NCBI GenBank assembly: GCA_023078685.1
Contig: JALGAS010000007.1
Span: forward strand, 248,001 to 312,000
Length of the DNA stretch: 64,000 bases
Reading direction: 5' to 3'
Origin: Neopestalotiopsis rosae
Lineage: Eukaryota > Ascomycota > Sordariomycetes > Amphisphaeriales > Sporocadaceae
Positions 22,220 through 31,634 of this stretch are shown here, piece by piece. The notes below the pieces were generated by a model that was not told the origin of the DNA, did no database searches, and was given only the letters and a program-made list of their open reading frames with translations. Within the stretch, counting starts at the first letter, position 1. Every line of letters starts with the position of its first letter. The translations under genes were made by a program, and so were the position numbers.

Positions 22220-23101
22220 TCACAATCTCGCCTTCTGCACCGCTCCCCAAGTCTGCCTCACAATTCCCCAATAGCGCTCTGTATCATTCATCATGTGCAC
22301 TACATGACTGCTACCTTTGAAGAACTCAAGTTGTACGCTGAACCCTTTTGACTGGGCATCAATGGCATGTGCCTCAATCGCAGCAGCAGGGCAGATATTA
22401 TCCATATCGCCGTATATATATACCCGTCGCAGTTCCTTGACCTTGCTCTCATCGTTGTGCGCGGTGGACCATGTTGCCTGGTTGTCGGATAAATGGAGCA
22501 CACGGATTCTGACCCAGTAGACCATGGCGATCAGGTGTATGACTGGTAGCATGGACAGCCGCATCCAGGGCGGCATGGACTTTAGAGGGGCATCCAAGAC
22601 GTTTACATTGAAGCCATAGCTCCATACACCGGGTGTCGAGTCAAAAACGGTGATGTGCTGTGGGAGCAGTAGATTGTGGCGAGAGAAATGGTTGTAGAGA
22701 TGGTAGAGCAGACAAGAGCCGCCGCCAGAGAAGGCATGAACGAGAAGTCGAGGCCTAGCTGACGGCCGAGTTGGTTCATAATCGCCACAAATCTCTCGTA
22801 TAGGTGCAACGGCTGGTCCCACATCGGATTGTCCTGCACTGGCCCAGGTCAGAGCCGCAAGTCTCACCTTCACCAAGAGGAGGTCAGAAGCTGGGTATGA
22901 TTTTCGATACTCGCGAATGTATCTAGCCAGATGCGCACTACGGGCATCCATCCAGCCGAGAATCAGTACGAGCCGGGGGTCTGTGGACGTTTCTGTAGTC
23001 GGTACCACGGCGCGGTGGAGAAAAACATTATCTGACAGCTTTTGCATAAAAGACAATTGGTCAGATGCAGAAGTATGAGATGAGGCTGTCCTCGATGCCA
23101 T
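22220..23101 (-). CDS. PaxU-like DUF829 (TMEM53) alpha/beta hydrolase
   Basis: Intronless protein of 293 residues from the ATG at 23101; an open frame further upstream lacks a good start. It fits the DUF829/TMEM53 family, which includes PaxU of indole-diterpene clusters. Features are an early beta strand LVLILGWMDARSAHLARY, a nucleophile-elbow-like HAFSGGGSCLLYHL, and a late strand with an acid, RRVYIYGDMDNICP. A final His, SSHVVHMMNDTERYW, gives a plausible Ser-Asp-His triad. Family members are predicted hydrolases of mostly unknown substrate. It is divergent from the MFS transporter, typical of a metabolite cluster. Calling it paxU itself would go too far because no indole-diterpene synthesis genes are present. 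Confidence 0.82.
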   Translation of the reverse strand: MASRTASSHTSASDQLSFMQKLSDNVFLHRAVVPTTETSTDPRLVLILGWMDARSAHLARYIREYRKSYPASDLLLVKVRLAALTWASAGQSDVGPAVAPIREICGDYEPTRPSARPRLLVHAFSGGGSCLLYHLYNHFSRHNLLLPQHITVFDSTPGVWSYGFNVNVLDAPLKSMPPWMRLSMLPVIHLIAMVYWVRIRVLHLSDNQATWSTAHNDESKVKELRRVYIYGDMDNICPAAAIEAHAIDAQSKGFSVQLEFFKGSSHVVHMMNDTERYWGIVRQTWGAVQKARL

Positions 23102-23610
23102 CGTACAAGTTGATGTCTTAATTGAGTGTGCGCACACAGGCACGCATAGAAAGATAGAGGGAGGGGGAGTTAGACAGAGAGAATGGGAGGAGCGGAGGAG
23201 AACAGTGGGATGATGCAGAGTGCCAATCTGAAGCTTAATTCTTCAGGTATATAGGCAGGGGATACTGAATTCCCGTCGATTGGAAATCCAGAACTCTTCA
23301 CATCGCTTTATAAAATTTGGCATAGTGGCCGTGGCATGGGCCCTTTGAGGTGCTTGATAAATACAACCAACGGTGCTGCTGCATGAGACTGACGGCAGTG
23401 CTTGTGTTTGGTGCAACACACCAAAGCCATCCTAATGACCGTTGGCAGTAGTAGTAAGTACTTCAACCCCCTTGCATCCCAACCTGCCACCCGGACCAGG
23501 TGGAGATGAACCGCGCTGTCGTCTTGCCTTTTTGCAAGGACTCCTAATTTATTCGTAAACGTCTTTTCTTCCAACCTCTATCAGTGAATGTCCTTCATGT
23601 TGACCCAGCC
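23102..23610. promoter_or_regulatory. Bidirectional promoter, DUF829 / MFS
   Basis: Head-to-head gap of 509 bases. It has a TATA-like TTTATAAAATT near 23305-23315, a purine-rich GGGAGGGGGAG tract near 23160-23171, repeat copy B at 23348-23400 and a short upstream ORF at 23588-23614 that overlaps the MFS start. Confidence 0.5.
23348..23400. repeat. Imperfect dispersed repeat, copy B
   Basis: AGGTGCTTGATAAATA followed after 27 bases from its start by GCTGCTGCATGAGACTGACGGCA. It pairs with copy A at 21773-21825 and lies in the DUF829/MFS promoter. Confidence 0.5.
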
Positions 23611-23614
23611 ATGA
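23588..23614 (+). promoter_or_regulatory. Upstream ORF overlapping the MFS start codon
   Basis: An eight-codon frame (MSFMLTQP, then TGA) begins 23 bases before the first MFS ATG. Its stop overlaps the tandem ATGATG start in another frame. If transcribed, it could limit initiation and favour the second ATG. Confidence 0.35.
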
Positions 23615-25635
23615 TGGAGAATACGAACAGCGCGGGGCATGTTATCGTCCCAACCGCGGGTACTGCCGAGCATGAGAACCCCAACCGCTACCTAGGCGGC
23701 GGTCGTCTCGTCCTTGCGATCATCGGGTAAGTGATCTTGACATTTCAACAAGAGACCAAACCTACCTCACATCTAACTATGGAATCTGGACAAGGATGGG
23801 CATTGCTCTTTTCTTGCCGACCGCCGAAGCGTCCATTGTCAGCACCTCGCTGGTGACCATTTCCAAGGACTTGAACGGCTACGACCAGAGTAGTTGGGTC
23901 ATCACGGCCTACCTCTTGACGTACACGGGTGCGATCGAGTGAACAACATGTGAGAGAGGAAAACCTGTGCTAATTTAATCTGTCAAGGCTTTCTCGTCAT
24001 TTGGTCCAAATTGACAGATGTTGCGGGATTGAGGCCAACGTTTCTGAGTGCCACGATCATATTCATGGCGTTCTCCGCTGCCTGTGGAGCATCTCGCTCC
24101 ATCACCGAGCTGTATGCTGAGCCCCCAATGATGCCACTCGAGTTGCTTTATTTGAGCTAATGGGGAAACCGGGATCAGTATCGTCTTCCGTGCCCTCCAG
24201 GGCGTCGGTGGCTCTGGTCTGTACGCAGTCCCCACCATCAGCATGTTCCAGCTGGTACCCGGAAACCGATATAGTCAAATCAACGGAATCGCAGCATTGA
24301 TCATGGCGATATCCTTGTTCCTCGGGCCCCTCATTGGCGGAGCCATAAGTCAAGCTGGCGACTGGCGCTGGATCTTTTATCTCAAGTCGGTTTCGCACTC
24401 GCGACGACTGGAGTTTCTCGAGCTAATTGTTGCTAGTCTGCCTGCCGGAGCCGTTGCCGGAAGCCTCATTCTGGTGATACTTCCGAGTCGGTTTCCTCAT
24501 CATTGCGAGCCACCTCTGGAGAAGCGATATTCCATCTCGTCTTTGAACGCTAGGAATTTGTTCAAGGCAGATCCTTTAGGTGCTTTCATGCTGCTGAGCG
24601 CTTCCATCCTTTTCGTGGCAGCTCTCGAAGAAGGAGGTGTGCATTTCGAATGGAATTCTGCAGCCATAATCCTGTTCTTTATTCTCGCCGGTATGCTTTT
24701 CATATGCTTCATCATTTGGGAGTGGCGCGCGAGCCGCGAAGAGTCAATGGTGGAACCCATGTTCCCACGACGATTCTTGACTAATCGTGTATTCATGGGA
24801 GTACTCCTGTAAGTCATTCCCTCTTTGAGAGAGTGACTGGAATTGGTATTGACTTTTGTGGCTTAATGCTTAGTGGGTGTTTCGTTTCTGGTATACCACT
24901 TATTGTTGCCGTGATTGAGATTCCACAACGATATCAGCTTGTCAACTCGGCAACGCCCATCCAAGCAGGAGTGCGCCTACTCTCCTACTCGGCTACGCTC
25001 CCGTTCGGAATAATTCTTGCTAGTGCGCTCACGGGCAAGTTCCAACTGCCGTTTCTATACGCATTGATACTTGGAGCCTCCCTTCAGATCATTGGCTTTG
25101 CTCTCCTGTCGACACTGCCTACATCTGTGGAGACATGGCCTGGTCAGTACGGATACAACGTGGTTGCTGGTCTTGGTATCGGTATCTCCATTGGGGCATT
25201 CTTTGCCATGGGTCCCGTCGCGGTTGACAAGAAGGACCAACGTAAGTGTAAAATAACGAGAATCCTACATTGCGCAGCAGATCAAGGACTTACGCTCTAT
25301 TCTTAGATCTGGCAGTCGGCGCTGGTATGCAGTGTCGTCTGCTTGGGAGCGCCCTGGGTATTGCCATTGTCAACAGTATACTGACCAGCTATACGGGTAA
25401 GCACTTGTCAGCAATTTTAGATCCTTCCCAACGAAATCTACTTTCACAATCGGTCGCCAACCTCGCAATCTTGAGCCCAGAGCTTCAGTCTCAAGTGAGA
25501 ACAGTCTACGGAGAGGCATTCAACTTGCAGATGAGGGTGACAATTGCCTTTTGCGCAGCGCAATTTCTAGCTATACCGTTTATATGGAAAAAGCGGCCAC
25601 TCCGATTAAGCGAGGATGGCATCCTCACCTCGTAA
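23611..25635 (+). CDS. MFS multidrug exporter, DHA2 type
   Basis: Fourteen-helix-type major facilitator protein of 549 residues in seven exons: 23611-23726, 23795-23928, 23988-24111, 24179-24385, 24437-24808, 24874-25241 and 25307-25635. Family motifs are visible: motif A-like WSKLTDVAGLRPTF, motif B VFRALQGVGGSG and motif C LFLGPLIGGAIS. Tandem ATG codons offer two starts one residue apart. Drug:H+ antiporters of this kind usually export the toxic product of a neighbouring cluster. It faces away from the DUF829 gene across a 509-base shared promoter. This is the second exporter in the block besides the ABCC pump. Confidence 0.9.
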
Positions 25636-25984
25636 GATAATACGGCAACAACAGTTCATATTCAGGGAAGTGGCGAGAGCTTTAAAAGCCATTGTTGGCA
25701 TGGGGAAAGCTTGTTTTTGCGTTGGTTCATTCTCTCTTCGAAGACATCATAGTTTTGTAATGTAATCGAAAGAATAAATATCTTGGGTTTCTCATTTTTA
25801 TTTTAGTCGTTACTCACTTTCTGTGCAAACTGAGTCAAAGTAAATGCATGGTGTTGGACGAACGAGAGTTATTCAATACTAATTGATCTACGACGACAAT
25901 CAATTATTTGCATGAGTTATTATTCCGCTGCGGAACGGGTAAAACTTCCATTCATGCAGTTCAAGAGCCTTGAATCGGCGATAA
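25636..25984. other. Convergent spacer, MFS / P450-2
   Basis: AT-rich 3' flanks of two converging genes. No gene or repeat is recognised. Confidence 0.5.
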
Positions 25985-27743
25985 TCAGTAACGACTCTTC
26001 GATGCCATCTCGACTTTCATCTTCATTCCGTCTACTGGCTTTACATTGACCTGTCGTGTCTGAGAGGAGTCATGTCAGCCATGACAGCACAGAAATTTGA
26101 ATATATGTTAAACTGGGTTCATGAAGACTCACATTATATAATTCCGACCTAGCAACCAGAATCCCATTCTCGTTGAGTATTGGCTGGCCTTTTGCATCAA
26201 AGGAGAGCTCCCCAAGTCCGACCTTGACAAAGGTATACCGGCGCGCGACGGCGGCAATGATGACGCGCAGCTCAATCATGGCAAAGTCTTGCCCAATGCA
26301 GTTGCGTGGTCCGCGCTCAAACGGTCTCCAGGCGCCGGCAGGGATGCTGGGGTGGTCGGCGTCGTCGGCCAGCCACCGCTCGGGCCTGAAGTAGTAGTGC
26401 GAGTCCCCGTAGACGTCTGGGTCGCGCTGGATGAGACTCGCGCAGTTGTATATAATCATGTCGTCGAGGCAATAGTCATTGCCATCCGGCGCGCGCACCG
26501 TGAACCCGGTTCCCTTTTTCACGTAGCGCGCCGTGGCTGCCGGTGGGTGCAGGCGCAGAGTCTCCTTGATGACTGCGGAAATGTAGGACATGCGGCGCAC
26601 CAGTTCCGGCCCATCGGGAGCCAACAGTCGGGCGTATATCGTTTCCGGGTCGCTTTCCGGCCCCAAAAGGCTGTCGAGCTCTTCGCGCACAGCTGCCAAG
26701 GCGCGTGGGGGTACGTGAGAGCCAGTAGAACACCCACGAGAGTGTGATGCTGACAGTATCGTGACCTGCCAAGAGGAAAGTCTTAACTGCGTCACGCGTT
26801 TCATTCAGAAGTTCTGGTGTCAGATTTTCGGCCTCTTGCAAACTCAGGGATAGGATGCTGCGCGATGGGCCTCCTCCCCGAGCCTTGTGTTCCGCGAACT
26901 TGCCGCGTATCATGTCGTCGAGGAGCACATTGATGCGCTTGCCCAGCCGATTACGCAGCATTGTCGTTTTGGGGACCAGCCACCAGGGGAGATTGGACTT
27001 GTCGTCCCAAAATGTGCTGTAGAGCTCGATGTACAGACGCACTAGTTCGCCTTGCTGAGACGGGTCGTCGGTTTGAGCTTCGAGGTCCACGTCCATGACC
27101 ACTGCGCCGATGATGTCAAAAGTGAGGTTTGTAACAAGACTAACAAGAGAAAAGTCGTTCCCAGTTTGCACCAATGTATCGAGGTGCTGAATGAACTTTG
27201 GAATCCTGTCGAGGATGCATGGCAAAAGCGTCATGAGGTGCTGCGGTGCAAAGGCCGGGTTGTATCTCTTGCGAAGAGCTCTCCATTCATCTCCGTGGGC
27301 TTGTAGAATTGAAGTGGGCCCAATCAGATGTAAGAGATAGCTGAGATCTACTTTGGGGGTGCTGGTCGGGAAATCTTGAGAAGCTTTCGAGATTTGTTCG
27401 GCAACTTCGTAGGAGCTGACGAGTACCATGGGTCGTTGGACCGGTCGAAAGTCGACCAGCATCAGAGGCGGGCTACCAATAGACTCGTTCATCTCGGAGA
27501 ACATGACATCTGACTGCAGGTTAGGCAAATGCAGATGACGCTCGGCCGGGACAAGGAGGTACCTGGATGACGATCTGCCGGGCCGCGCTTGATCAGCTTG
27601 TCGAAGGTCTTTAAGTGGCCGAACCACAAGCTTGGAGGCAGCTGTGGTATCTTTGCATGCTGCTTGAATCGCTTGTAGTGCAACGTGTTGTACAAATAGG
27701 TGGCGAGCAGCACAATGGCTGCGAGGAGGATGGGGTTTGGCAT
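25985..27743 (-). pseudogene. Cytochrome P450 with a frameshift (P450-2)
   Basis: P450 of about 540 codons. Exons are 27563-27743, a central coding block 26133-27509 and 25985-26059. The N-terminal anchor is ILLAAIVLLATYLYNTL. The I-helix LLAGHDTVSITLSW lies in one frame. The J-helix onward (ALAAVREELDSLLG, K-helix KETLRLHP, heme loop FERGPRNCIGQ) lies in another frame. The break falls at a run of five G on the plus strand, 26707-26711, and the exon lengths sum to one base over a multiple of three. No intron of normal size fits there. Everything else, including both splice junctions and all catalytic motifs, looks intact. The break is therefore either a recent loss-of-function mutation or a homopolymer sequencing error. 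It is divergent from P450-3. Confidence 0.8.
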
Positions 27744-28449
27744 GTTTCGAGGATTCAGAGGAAGAGAGGCAAAAGACAGGAAACGCGACGAGCTGCTCAA
27801 TCCTTGGGGAGGAAATTATGTTCTAGGTTGCAAATGGCAGAAACTTGAAGACGAAGACCACTAGGAAAATAAGAAATGTGAGCTCGTTCGGGGGTTTTGA
27901 GTTCATGCAACGCCATTCCAGCCCCAGCAACAGTAGAGTCGTATACCAAGTGGAACTCATCGGTCCTCCCCTGGCTGGAATCTGGCGGCTTGCGAACCGA
28001 ACCAACAGGTGAAAGGATAGGTAGCCGATGCGGCAGTATAGACGCCTTCTTGCCAATCACGATACGCTAATTGCGCCAGGGTGGTAATATAACATACATT
28101 TTGCATGTGTATTCCCTGTACTATGGAATTGGTTGTCTGTGCCCCTCATGAGAAATGCGACGCCAACAGGCGACGTGCATATGCAACAGTCTTGTGCGAA
28201 ACCAACAACCAATTGGCACCAAGCAGATACACATCCAGCTCTTGCAGCATTCTTCATGTCAAAATGTCAAGACACGTCAGAAGAGAGCTGTCGAACACTC
28301 TGATTTCGCAAGCTCCATGAGAACTGATCCATCATGCTGCCGGATTCATATCTAGGCTTATTTTAATGACTGTAAATGAAATTCGTTTTGATGACAGTCT
28401 TCCCTCGCCAATCTATACATATCTCAACTAGAACAAGTTCATCACCAAA
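27744..28449. promoter_or_regulatory. Bidirectional promoter, P450-2 / P450-3
   Basis: Head-to-head gap of 706 bases with no gene. GCGACGTGCATATGC near 28168-28182 resembles the CCAACGTGCAT element of the FAD oxidase/SDR 2 promoter. TTTGCATGTGTATTCCC near 28098-28114 shares its GCAT and TTCCC parts. Confidence 0.45.
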
Positions 28450-30091
28450 ATGCCATCATTTATTGCGCTTTGCGCGACAGGTCTCGCAGCAGCCTACATC
28501 TTCCTTCGTGCTCTGGTCCACCTTACTCACGATGCAAGAGAGCCAAAAGCAGTGGCTGGAACAATTCCCTTTATCAGTCCTCTTATTGGAATGCTCACAG
28601 AAAAGTGTCGTTACTACGTCCGAATGAGGTATGTTGTCGCATGAAGCCCTACCTCATAAACGTCCACTGTTTTTCAGCGATCATGGATTTTCTAACGACT
28701 TCTTTGACTCAAATAGAGACAAGCATGGACTCCCTATATACACCCTCAAGGTGCCGGGCGCACCTCTCTACGTCGTGAACTCTCTTCACATGATCCAGCG
28801 TATCGACCGCCACATCCTGACTGTCGCCTTCTCTCCCATCCAAGCGCGCGTGTGCGACAAGGTCATGTCCGTAAGCAAGAGTAGTATGGCCACCATTGCC
28901 GGAGACAAGGAGGTGACTGAAGATGGGTATCTGAGAAGCTTTCCGAGGTCCACGGCACCCGGTACTTCACCAGGCCCCGGTCTGGACTCGCTCAACAGAG
29001 CAGCCGTGAGTTGCTTCGCGGGCTCGTTTGACAAGATTGCAAAGCAAGGTACGACCAGGGTCAAGCTGTACGCTTGGCTCCGGCATGAGCTATTCGCCTC
29101 GACGATGGAAGCGACCTACGGTCCCCATAACCCATTTCGCAAACCCGAGGTTGAACAAGCATGGTTCCAATTCGAGTCTGGCATCATGACACTTTTGATG
29201 GACGTCTTTCCGAGCATATTCGCACGAAAGGCACTCAAAAACCGTGCTCTCGTGGTGGCAGAGTTCAACCGCTATTTTGAGCAGCAGCGGCATCTCGAAG
29301 GATCGTTGCTTGTTCAGCTCCGGCAGAAACACAATGCCGCTTTCGGCCTCGACCAGGACTCGGCACACATAGAAATCGGCCAGGTCGCCGCCGGCATCGT
29401 CAACACGGCGCCGACCGCCTTCTGGACGGTCTGGCAGGTCCTAGCCGACCCGGTCGTGTTTGAAGACTGCCGCCGCGAAGTGGCTAAACTCGTCGCGACC
29501 GACTCGCAGGGCGTGTGCACCATTGACTTGGCACAGGTTCGGACCTCTTGCCCGATACTCGTGTCGACGTGGCAAGAGGTCCTGAGATTCCACGGCATCA
29601 GCATCGCTGCCCGCGTCATCAAGGAGGATACCTTGGTGGACGACCAGTACCTCTTGAGAAAGGGCGGGGTCGTGCTCATACCGAATGCCGTGATCCATAG
29701 CGATCAGTCTCTATGGGGGCCAAGCGCCCAGTTATTCAACCATAAGCGGTTCCTCAAAGCCGGCGCCAAGGACGGGGCAGATCGTTACCCGGCTGCCGCG
29801 TTCAGAGGTTTCGGCGGAGGTCACGTCTTGTGCCCCGGCCGCCACTTTGCGAGCACTGAAGTCTTGGCCCTCTTAGCTTTGATCCTCGCTCGATTCGATG
29901 TTCAACCTGTTGGAGGCAAATGGGTTGAGCCCAAAAAGGATGCCGTCATGGATCGGGCTTGCCCACTACCTAAAAAGGATGTTGAAGTTGAGCTAATGCC
30001 CAAAACCAACCAGCAATGGCGTGTAATATTCTCTGATAACGACAAGGGCATTAATATTGTTGCGGAAGATCTCGTCGACAAGGGTAGTTGA
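28450..30091 (+). CDS. Cytochrome P450, CYP7/CYP8-like (P450-3)
   Basis: Protein of 517 residues in two exons, 28450-28628 and 28717-30091. The 88-base intron uses a GTATGT donor, CTAAC branch and AAATAG acceptor; an earlier TTTTTCAG would insert about 15 extra residues. An N-terminal hydrophobic segment anchors it in the ER. The I-helix reads GIVNTAPTAFWTVW and lacks the common acid-Thr pair, as is usual in CYP7/CYP8-type enzymes. The ExxR helix is QEVLR and the heme loop is FGGGHVLCPGRH. Vertebrate relatives act on sterols and prostaglandins, and fungal ones occur in terpenoid and other clusters. A steroid or terpenoid substrate is therefore possible but not shown. Confidence 0.87.
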
Positions 30092-30264
30092 TACAAGACA
30101 TGAAGGGGCAAAAGAGCTATGTAATCGGGTCGAGTAGTGTTTATTATGCATTGAAAAAACTATCGTATGCTCGAAACGGACACCTTGATTGACATGAATA
30201 AGCACATAGTATGGGATTATCATCCGTATCATCCCAAACTCTTGATTCGATATGAGTAACTTGT

Positions 30265-31294
30265 TCAGTACACCAAGATGGGCGCGGCATCTTCTGCTAT
30301 GCCTTCCCAAAGGTCGTCGATCCCCTGTGCGAGTGCTTCAGAGAGGGGACCGCTGTGGATAGCCTCAGCGTACGCATCAAGTTGCTGCTGGTTGCGAGGA
30401 CCAATAATGATACTATCTCCCTTTTCACCGTCCAGGGCAGAATGATGCAGGATCCAACGCAAACTAGCCTGGATCAAATCGATACCGTGAGTCTCGCACA
30501 GAACTGACAGCTGACGGATAGCGTCGTGGAAGCTAGGCTTGTCGTACCATTCCCTGCCCTTCATGCCCATGAGGTTGTCCTTGGAAATCTCGAAGCGGGT
30601 GCCCCGAAGAACCTCTGGGTCGTTATCTGATAGTGTGACTTTCCCGCTTAGCATTCCCCCGGCGAGGGGAGAATACATGATGAAGGCGACATTATGCTTG
30701 CGCAGTATAGGGAACAAGCTTGTTTCATATGTTCGACATAAGAGGTTGTATTGGCCTTGGAAAGCACGTGGCTTTGCGTAGCCCTTTTCATCGCAGATGG
30801 ACAGGAACTTTTCGACTGATTCCGGCGAAAAATTGCACAGTCCAATCTTTGCACATTTACCTTGGCGAAAGACGGCATCGAGCGCGGCAGCCTGCTCCTC
30901 GAGCGGAGTTTTGTGATCAGGGCCAAGAGGGTAGAAAATATTGACCTGCCTTGGTTAGTCTTGTGATTCTGTACCTATGCAAGGGACTTGTCGTTACTTT
31001 GCTAGCCTTGAGACGCTTGAGACTCTCGTCGATTGACTTTTGCACAGCGTTCATGGTCAGGGTGTTGTCACCGTTATCGAACCACATGGCCTTGGTATCG
31101 ACCAGGAGACCTTCGTGGCCAATCTCACCAATGAATTTTTCGGCTGTACCAGGAGATGTGAAGGGGTACAGAGCTGCTGTATCGATTTGTCGACATTGTA
31201 GTTTACCAAGACGATTGAGCTGATCGCGAACTTGATCAATGCTGAAACCATGACCCCAGGTGCCAGATCCAATCAAGATATGAGGAGGGGACAT
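30265..31294 (-). CDS. Aldo-keto reductase, AKR7-like
   Basis: NADPH-dependent aldehyde/ketone reductase of 325 residues. Exons are 30998-31294 and 30265-30945, totalling 326 codons. The TIM-barrel catalytic residues appear in QIDTAALYPF (Asp, Tyr) and LLVDTKAMW (Lys). The fourth member, normally His in FYLHxPD, is replaced: the segment reads NIFYPLGPDHKTP with Leu at that place. Cofactor-side motifs are QGQYNLLCRTYE, YSPLAGGMLSGK and IIIGPRNQQQLD. The family reduces aflatoxin dialdehyde and similar compounds. It converges closely with P450-3 and is divergent from P450-4, so a pathway or detoxification role is likely. Confidence 0.87.
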
Positions 31295-31634
31295 CGTGCT
31301 ATCATCACTACTGCCGAAGGCGTCGGGAAAAGTACGAATTGAGGTGCTAAAAGGGGACGAATGATGAGAGTCAGGGCAGCTTACAATATTTTGCTTGCGC
31401 TGATCGTGATTCGCACTTGGTTGTTCTGGTGTTCGGACCTTCTTTGCCTCGAATATGCATGCATGCTTGCTGTTGGCAGTATGGATTACTTGGGTCATTC
31501 ATAGCTGGTAGATTGCAGGGGTGAAGCATGTCACTGCGGTCCACAAACACTGCTTTTTCACCTAATAATTGAATGCGATTTTCTATCTTCTTGAACGAAA
31601 CATTTTGCAAGGCGTAGTACTTACGACGACCAAA
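31295..31634. promoter_or_regulatory. Bidirectional promoter, AKR / P450-4
   Basis: Compact 340-base head-to-head gap. It contains an ATATGCATGCATGC palindromic stretch near 31452-31465. No gene is seen. Confidence 0.45.

Noticed and set aside
26680..26716. A very short intron explaining the P450-2 frame change
   Set aside because: The only GT-AG pair giving the right phase would be 22 bases, far below normal fungal intron size, and would delete conserved J-helix residues.
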